From assembly GCA_029465975.1 (NCBI GenBank), contig CM055761.1:4349323-4413322 (forward strand): a stretch of DNA of 64,000 nucleotides, written 5' to 3'. Source of the DNA: Dallia pectoralis (Eukaryota > Chordata > Actinopteri > Esociformes > Umbridae). Under the pieces are notes generated by a model. The model did no database searches. It was not told the DNA's origin and was given only the letters and a program-made list of their open reading frames with translations. This document shows, one piece after another, positions 57,251 to 64,000 of the stretch. Position 1 is the first letter of the stretch. Each line of letters begins with the position of its first letter. A program made the position numbers and the translations under genes.

Positions 57251-59188
57251 GATGATGACAGCAGGTTTTCCAGCTCGAGAGGATTTTTTTAACAGTTTGA
57301 CTCGCCCACCGAATGTGGAAACTGAGGAAATTAATATGGAATAAAAATACCAAGCAAGCGTCACCTTTAAAACAGATTTTTTTTCTTCTGAAAAACCTTC
57401 CCACGTGCATTGACTGCGAAATAGTTCCTCGTTCCACCTGATCTGCAGTCACGATCAGGACATGTCATCCCTTCTGGGATTTAAGGTGGAATAGTTATTC
57501 ATGCATTCAGGGTAAAAAAAATGCCATCTAGCTCGTGGGGTTGAAATCCACTGAGTGCAATGCAGACATTGGAATAATTGGATTTAAAAGCGTCTCTTCT
57601 CATTGTGTTGCAATTAATGCAGTACATTTGGCAAGCAGTTAGTGCAAAAATATATATATATATATTTAATACACATTACTAAACAAGATTTAACAACATT
57701 ATGTATTTGAAGTGGATCTGTAATGCAAGATTTTTCAATATCGATTCAAAACATTTTTAGATCCACTATGGATTCCCAAAACTAAGAACACAGAAAACAA
57801 ACCGTGCTTTAATGAAAATAGTTTAATGATTTAGCTTTTTAGAGTGTGATCTCAAAATTATATTAGTTCTTTCTCTATGTGGTGTGACATGCGCTCACAC
57901 CACAAGATACAGAATAAAGTGCTACTGTTCATAATCAAAGAGAAAACACAGCAGAAAAGCTAGAACCATAGGATAAAAAAATCAACTAAGACTTACACTG
58001 TTAACTTCCAAACATTTACAGTCAGGATTGGATCTTGATTAGAAAAGGCCAACACAATATAGGCATGAGCAATGCCTAAAGTCAGCTATAAGCACATTAC
58101 TATATATGGCACTTACACTTATTTCAAGTGGAAAATTAAACAACGTAAGTGTATAATTTTAAATAAGTTCAACATTTGATACTGGCATTTTGCCAAAGGC
58201 TGACACATCACATGCCTCTGTAACAAAATACTAAGTATAACTTTATACAGATAAACAAAAATAGTTTGTCCACAGATTTGGGAACAGAAATGCTTAAAAA
58301 AGGTGTTTCATACTTTCTTTTTTCTTAATACAACATGTACAGTACAGCTCAGAGCATCATATTGAAGGTTTTACCACAAAAGGTGCAGAAATGTGACAAT
58401 GAATGAAGTATGAACAAGCAATTAACTGTAGATAAACTTTACAGTACATGGATAAACATACGTAATTACAAATTACTATTTGAGAGTGTAGCAAAACCAA
58501 AAAGGACAAGTTATACATATCAACCAATCAAAGAGTTTGAATGTGAGTAAGTGTGTAAACTGGCTTTTGTGTACTGCAGTCATAGGACTCACCAAGCAGA
58601 CGGTCCAACACGGCACCATACTTGCCCAATTCAAAATGAATACACTTTTAAGGCAATAGGGTGCCCTATGGGACTCATACTAGGTGAAAAGGACCCCATG
58701 TGTTTGTGAAAAAAAAACAGTAACATGTCAATGTTTTTTTTTTTACAACAGCTCTTCATGACTTTTTTTTACTCTTTCAGTTGTTAAGTAGTAATTTCAG
58801 TGCAGCAGGTATTTACAAACCATTACAACGATTACAAAAAAGGCAAACTCCATCTTTGCATCTTTTTTTTGTGTTTTGCAATATCAATATTTTACAACTT
58901 ACAGTATCTTCTTCCAGTTCACAATACTAAAATGTACTGACTTGAGTTTCGCAATGTGACGGTTGCCATGCTACAGTGCAAGCTTCCCCACAGAGCATAA
59001 CTTCCATCCCAAATTCCACTCCATCCCAAATGTACTACATTGAATCAGGGGCTTCTGGTAGTACATTGTAGAGTGGATAGGGTGTTATTTGGGACACACC
59101 CATAATAACCCGTTTCCTTAATCTAGATGCAGCGTGATTGGTTTAGACAGCCATTGTCTGGTGGGAGCGAAGGAGCCAAGTATGTTTG
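57251..59188. other. Intergenic, ephx4 5' flank to brdt 3' flank
   Basis: A+T-rich sequence with a short (TA)n near 57651 and palindromic short-repeat copies at about 58595-58690 (AGGGTGCCCTATGGGACTC) and 58990-59100 (ATCCCAAATGTACTACATTG, GGGTGTTATTTGGGACAC). No gene recognised. Part could be an extended brdt 3' UTR. Confidence 0.45.
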
Positions 59189-59194
59189 TTTATT
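59189..59194 (-). terminator. brdt: brdt candidate poly(A) signal AATAAA
   Basis: AATAAA on the minus strand, 88 bases past the brdt stop codon at 59284-59282. Confidence 0.5.
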
Positions 59195-59281
59195 AGACCA
59201 CCAAGCTCATATTTCTCTTTTACTGTCCAACAACAGAAGACCAATTCTGTCACAAGTGGTACTGCCTGCTGCCATTTCATA

Positions 59282-62200
59282 TCAGTATAGGTTCTTCTCA
59301 AATGTTGCCATGATGTCACTCTGCATTGTCATGTCAATGACACCAGACATCTGGGGGAGAAAAGGGAACAGAACTGTGACTTAGTGCCAAACACTCACTA
59401 GCGCAGTTGAAACAAGAATCGTGTATTGAAAAAAAGGAACGTACAGCCTCTCGTCTGCGGCGCTCCTGTTCTCTCCTGCGGGCCATCTCCCTCTCCCGGT
59501 CTACTGAAGTCTGGGTGGTAAGGGGAGGAGGACATGCTGAGGCAGTGGGTGGAGGCTCCTCTTCCACAGGCTCTGTGGCATTAGGAGGTGACGGCTCCAA
59601 AATATCCTCTGTCAGCAGGGGGGGTTCTGCTGGCTCTGGGGTTGGGGCTCTATATGGCATGGGCTCTAATTCAGCTGCTTTAGGTGGTACTGGTACAGCC
59701 ACTGATACTGGTATGGTCAGGCTGAGAAGAACAAAATAACACTGTCAGGCGGGCCTATCAAGTAGTCAGTATGGATTTCTATTCCAAAAGATGCTCAAGG
59801 ATACAACATTAGCTACGTGCCAAAGTGATAAAACGTAGATATGGAGTAGTCAACCCATTCCCCAGGGGGGCCTTAGGTAATGCAGGATTTTGTGAAAGCA
59901 TACTGAGCTACTTGAACGCACCGAGTCTCCCTGTCCTGAAAATCAAAAACATGAAGTTGCCTAAACCTGGAATTGCAGCAGGATGAATATTTACCAGCTC
60001 TGCCCGGAAACCTTTATTTGCATCCTCCTCTGAATAAGAGCCTTCTCTCTTTCCTTCTCTATGGCTGCCCTGCGGAACTTATCAAAGCTCTCTTTTGAAG
60101 ACTTCACCGTGGAGGGAGTGGTAACGGCCATCTTCCCCAAACTAGCCCAGGAGTCTGCATTCTTCAGGACAATATCCTTCAGAGGATAGTGTCACAAATT
60201 ATGTTTCAAAAAAATTTGGACATTAGTACAAAAGCTTATTTTTAGTAATTACCGATTGTAGTGTTATATACTAGTTACATTAGCTGACCTTTTTTGCGGG
60301 TGTGTTTTTTCCATCCGATGTGGCTTTATTACCCGAGTGAGAGAGTCCGGTATTGCCACTTTCGAAAACGCTGTCAAATTGTCTGGGAACTGGAGTAACA
60401 AGACAAAGATATCCCATCAATAAAATATCTCCTATAAATTGAAGCATGAATGCACAAACACACACACACTTACCAGGCAGTTTCCTGAAGGAGGTCTCCC
60501 CTAGTGGCTCAGAGGTCTTACTGTCATACTTCACAGGTTGTAATGGGTGGTCTTGTAAAGGGCTCGACTGCTGCGACACAAAGCAACATTCACCGTGTTA
60601 AAGCTCCATTACTGACATTTCGCACAATCAACAGGACATCTCCAGCCCGGCGCCAAAAACAAGAAACGCAAATCCAATAGAGAACCATATAAGGATCGAT
60701 TCAAATTTGCTTTAAACAGAAATAATCACCTCTTGCAATAAGAACAAAATGCACCCTGACCGAACATAAGGATAGCATACCTCATATCTGCCATCAGAAG
60801 CCTGTAGTAAAGGAGCAGGTGGCGACGTCAGAGGGGACAGCAGCGCACTCAGACCTGTCGGACAGGAGGGAGACAAAAAGGTCTGTTATTCTCCAGACAG
60901 ACACCAAGAAGGGAAGCAGAAAAGTAGGCAGGCAGACAGCTGATGAGCTGGGGATGCAGAAATACAGAGTGGATGAGCTGGGGATGACGAGGCCAGGGTT
61001 ACAAAAACACAGAAAGGATGAGCTGGGGATGACGAGGCCAGTGTTACTGAAACACAGAGAGGCTGAGCTGGGGATGACGAGGCCAGGGTTCCAGAAATAC
61101 AGAGTAGTTGAGATGACATTGAACAAAACAGAGTACATAAACAGCCAAAGTGGAATGGTATGAACACAGCAGCAATCTAAGAACAGACCATAACATCAGA
61201 CCACCATCTACAAGCGTTACATAGAGTGAAGCAGCGATGAGAGGAGAAGCAACCAGAGCACGGGGGGGGGCTTACCTTCATGTTGGGCCCTATCAGTTGG
61301 ATTGAGTAAGACCGGCCCAGTTTTCACCTCCTGTGACTGGGCTGGTGATTGACACTGAGAAGGGGGGAGGAGAACCATAGGGGAGGGAGGGGTCTCGGGG
61401 GAACAGAGAAGGCTGGAAGGAGGTTGGTGTGTCATGTGGAATAGAGGGTCTGCAGGCAGAGTCAGGGTGGGGTCACAGGAGAGAGGGGAGAAAAAGGAGG
61501 TACAAGGGCTCTCAGCAGGGGATAGAGGATCCTGCTGTGGTTGAGACAGACTGTCAGGGATCTGCAGGGGGGCCACGGGGGGTTTACGAGGTAGTGGTGC
61601 AGCTTTGGCACTAGGTCTTGAAGGCTGCTGTGGCAGTCGGCTGTGTAAGGCTGAGAGGTGGGAAGGTTTCAGAGAAATTAGGAGTAAGAGATTAAAAGGC
61701 GCCCGACCGTCTCAATCTGCTCTGGTTCCACTAAACATAATGTCCTGAGAGAGTGGGCAATATGGCAAGCAAATGATAAGCAATCCAGCCTTCTCCATTT
61801 CTAAACCAAACAACACAATCTTCTCTCTATGGGATTTCCACATGGGAGCCCCACAGATTTAACACTTGGTAAAAGATGTGTCAGCAGTAAATAATGAAAA
61901 ACAGTGTTACAGAACACGCCAAGATGGTCCACAGTTCCTTTATAGCAGGAGTAGGCAACTTTAGTTGCAGGTAGGCGCAACATTTTCCTGTAGGGCTGAA
62001 ACATTTGTTCAGTTCATCAGTTGCACCTACCTACAGTCCCAGTTCTGAATCTAGGACCAAATTTGCCTACACCTGCTTTATAGCCCGTAGACACGCTGCC
62101 TGCGAACACACAGGCCGTGAATATGAAGGCAACAACAGCAGACTACCTGGGGGTGAGAGGAGCTGATCTAAGAGAGGCTTGGCTGGATGTTCCTGTGTGG

Positions 62201-63854
62201 ACTGGCTTTCGGTCACTGAGGCCAGGACAAGCGGGACAGATGGCGGCGGGGGCTGGCTGGTCCGGAGAGAGGACTCGCACAATGGCTCTTTCTTCACAGA
62301 TTTCTTTTTGATGGGAACATAACGAAAACACTGTAGTTGGAGGCTCATTCATCCATGTCTCGGTATAGGTACAACCATGTGGGATAAACCACCGGGTTAA
62401 AGAGGTGGGGTTACCTTTGTCTTCACCTTGTGAGGATTCCCTTCCCATTTCTTTTTAGTTTTCTTTACTGAAAGACATGCACAATAGTAACTCAATGTAT
62501 CCACAGTTAAATAAATATGAAAATAAAAGCACACAGGACGTACATTACTTACCTTCAAATACTAATAAAAACCATCCCACTGCTCTACTCAGGATTCACT
62601 ACTCTTATACACCCCGCTTGTAGTTAAAGCTAAAGTCGCGGTTGCAGGCAAATGTGTCTAGTAGGTGTGAGGTTGGGTGATAGAAATGAAAAGAAAAACA
62701 CCACTTAAACGTGAAATGATACATTGTCTATTAAAATCTATTTATTTCAAAGTCCGGGTGTTCGCCACCAAGACAAACCTTCAAATTCAACTCATCTTAG
62801 GCACAGATGGAAATGTAAAAAAATAAACGCACTGGCTACAGAACGGTGCAACGTGGCAGACGTCCTGCACCATCAAGCTCAGTATTGGCTGTACAATCAG
62901 TAGTGTCCTTCAAATACAATGTACTTGCGTCAAGCTAACAGTAATGCATACAAAGGCTTGCAAAAAACCTGGAGTACAAACATGCGAGTAAAAGAAATGT
63001 GTGAACAGGGACGAGTGCTGCAGTCTAAATTGAGTACCAGCTTTGACTCTGCAATGATCAGAGAGTAAGACGAGAGGTGGGTGAATATTAGCGGTAATAT
63101 TAGGGTAACAGTCTCTGGTTCGCCTCTAGCCCTCTCCACACTATTTCCGCAATGTTTATCCAAGATGTATACCAGTACGGGTTGAACTCAGATCTGTGGC
63201 CTAGAAATAGCAACTGGCCTGTTTAAGAACATGTCCCCATTATGATAGTGCTTCAGTATTGGGGTGGCAGCTGCAATCTGGGAGCCTGATGGCTAACTGA
63301 AATGGTGTATAGAAGACTGGCTGGCCTCATTTCAAACTAAGCACTGTTTGACTGCGACAAAACAAGATGAACAAATACACACACACTCACGGATTATGTG
63401 AAGGAAAATGTTTGTAACAGAGTTGGGTGATCTCTGTAGTATAAGACACACTTAACGCACAAAAATAATACATTAAAACGGCCAATGAACTAACATACAA
63501 AAACATCTGAAACAATAACAAAGTTTAATATTTCCTCAAGTATTACGGATTCACCAGAAGGTAAAAAGGTGACGGAGTTTTACAGTGCTACATAGGCCAG
63601 AGTCCATATGTGTTTTCTCCATTAGTGTAGGGCAGTGAGTAGGAGAAGGGCCGTGGCAGGAGAGAGGTGAGTAGGTGGTGGTGGGGGGGTAGTGCTATGT
63701 GCTGAGGAGAACAGCTAACCTGATTCAGAGTCACTGCTATCAGAAGTGCTAGAATCACTACTACAGCTGGAGGAACTGGAGGAAGAAGAGGCGCTGCTCT
63801 CACTGAGACGACAGGGCCGGGACAGGTTCGGGACAGGCGCTGCCATGGAGAAAT
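59282..63854 (-). CDS. brdt: BRDT (BET family), C-terminal part only
   Basis: Exons in transcript order: 63854-63720, 62467-62415, 62330-62147, 61650-61276, 60854-60781, 60570-60474, 60389-60289, 60176-59995, 59721-59445, 59350-59282. Phases close throughout. The first in-window exon carries the Ser-rich SEED region (RLSESSASSS then SSDSSTSDSSDSES). There follows a Pro-rich middle (LLSPLTSPPAPLL), then the BET C-terminal motif: KNADSWASLGK, SFDKFRRAAIEKE, RRREQERRRREA and IDMTMQSDIMATFEKN. In BRD4 and BRDT this motif contacts P-TEFb. Both bromodomains and the ET domain must lie beyond 64000. BRDT reads acetylated histone H4 in spermatogenic cells. I prefer BRDT to BRD4 because ephx4 and btbd8 follow it as in human, and because the C-terminus resembles human BRDT. 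The small link 59995 to 59721 (GQSC then LTIPVSV) is the least certain junction. Confidence 0.85.
60940..61105. repeat. 45-bp tandem repeat in brdt intron
   Basis: Four units containing GATGAGCTGGGGATGACGAG and GCCAGGGTTACAGAAACACAGA. The first unit is internally shortened to 31 bases. The array lies less than 100 bases upstream, in transcript sense, of the 60854-60781 exon and is open on both strands by chance. Confidence 0.9.
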
Positions 63855-64000
63855 CTGTAAAAAGGACAGATGACAACTGTCTAGTATGGGACCGGAGAGA
63901 AACACTGACGCAGTTACTTCAGGGACGGCATTTCCCCGTCATCACAACATATAGTTTGGATTTTGCCTTGTCATTATTGTTTGTAGATTGATGACAATCC

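Noticed and set aside
59925..59940. Possible 14-base micro-exon (DRET) in brdt
   Set aside because: It keeps phase only if the weak GTTTCC donor of the preceding exon is used. The simpler 59995 donor (CTG then GTAAAT) also keeps phase, so no micro-exon is required.

Overview
This is vertebrate nuclear DNA, almost certainly from a teleost fish. Coding sequence is split into short exons with GT-AG introns, and the introns hold abundant minisatellites and Tc1/mariner debris of fish type. A palindromic short repeat occurs at least eight times (edges near AAATGGCACCCT, core near TAGTGCAC). It looks like the dispersed repeat I associate with salmonids and pikes, so Esociformes or Salmoniformes is my best guess; this is inference.

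Five genes were assembled exon by exon. The splice phases close in every one. In order: glmn (+, 9335-14967, 18 coding exons, 596 codons); spo16/C1orf146 (-, 15256-16937, 5 exons, 175 codons); btbd8 in its long form fused to KIAA1107/APache (-, 18574-45234, 18 exons, about 1690 codons); ephx4 (-, 48102-57010, 7 exons, 369 codons); and the 3' part of brdt (-, 59282-63854, 10 exons, both bromodomains outside the window). The order and relative orientation match the human chromosome 1p22 block BRDT-EPHX4-BTBD8-C1orf146-GLMN, read from the other side. RPAP2, the next human neighbour of GLMN, was not found in the first 9.3 kb.

Layout: 1-9334 is gene-poor, with two minisatellites and one unexplained candidate exon at the left edge. 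9335-16937 holds the tail-to-tail pair glmn and spo16, whose poly(A) signals interlock. 17-46 kb is btbd8: a giant exon at 21178-23289, then BACK-like and double BTB exons spread over long introns loaded with repeats. 46-48 kb is the btbd8 5' end and the ephx4 3' flank. 48-57 kb is ephx4, with a CpG-rich first exon. 57-59 kb is intergenic. 59-64 kb is the brdt C-terminal part.

The genes do not form a pathway. They cover ubiquitin-ligase control (glmn), meiotic crossing-over (spo16), endocytosis and synaptic vesicle traffic (btbd8/APache), a membrane-anchored alpha/beta hydrolase (ephx4) and germline chromatin reading (brdt).

The most unusual structures are in btbd8 introns. One is a 36-bp x ~36 minisatellite that appears to have grown out of a Tc1 transposon's own coding sequence. 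It is open on both strands and carries a GTGAGT donor in nearly every unit. The other is a 22-bp minisatellite interrupted by a near-perfect 176-bp copy of sequence from 2 kb away. I found no convincing novel gene system.
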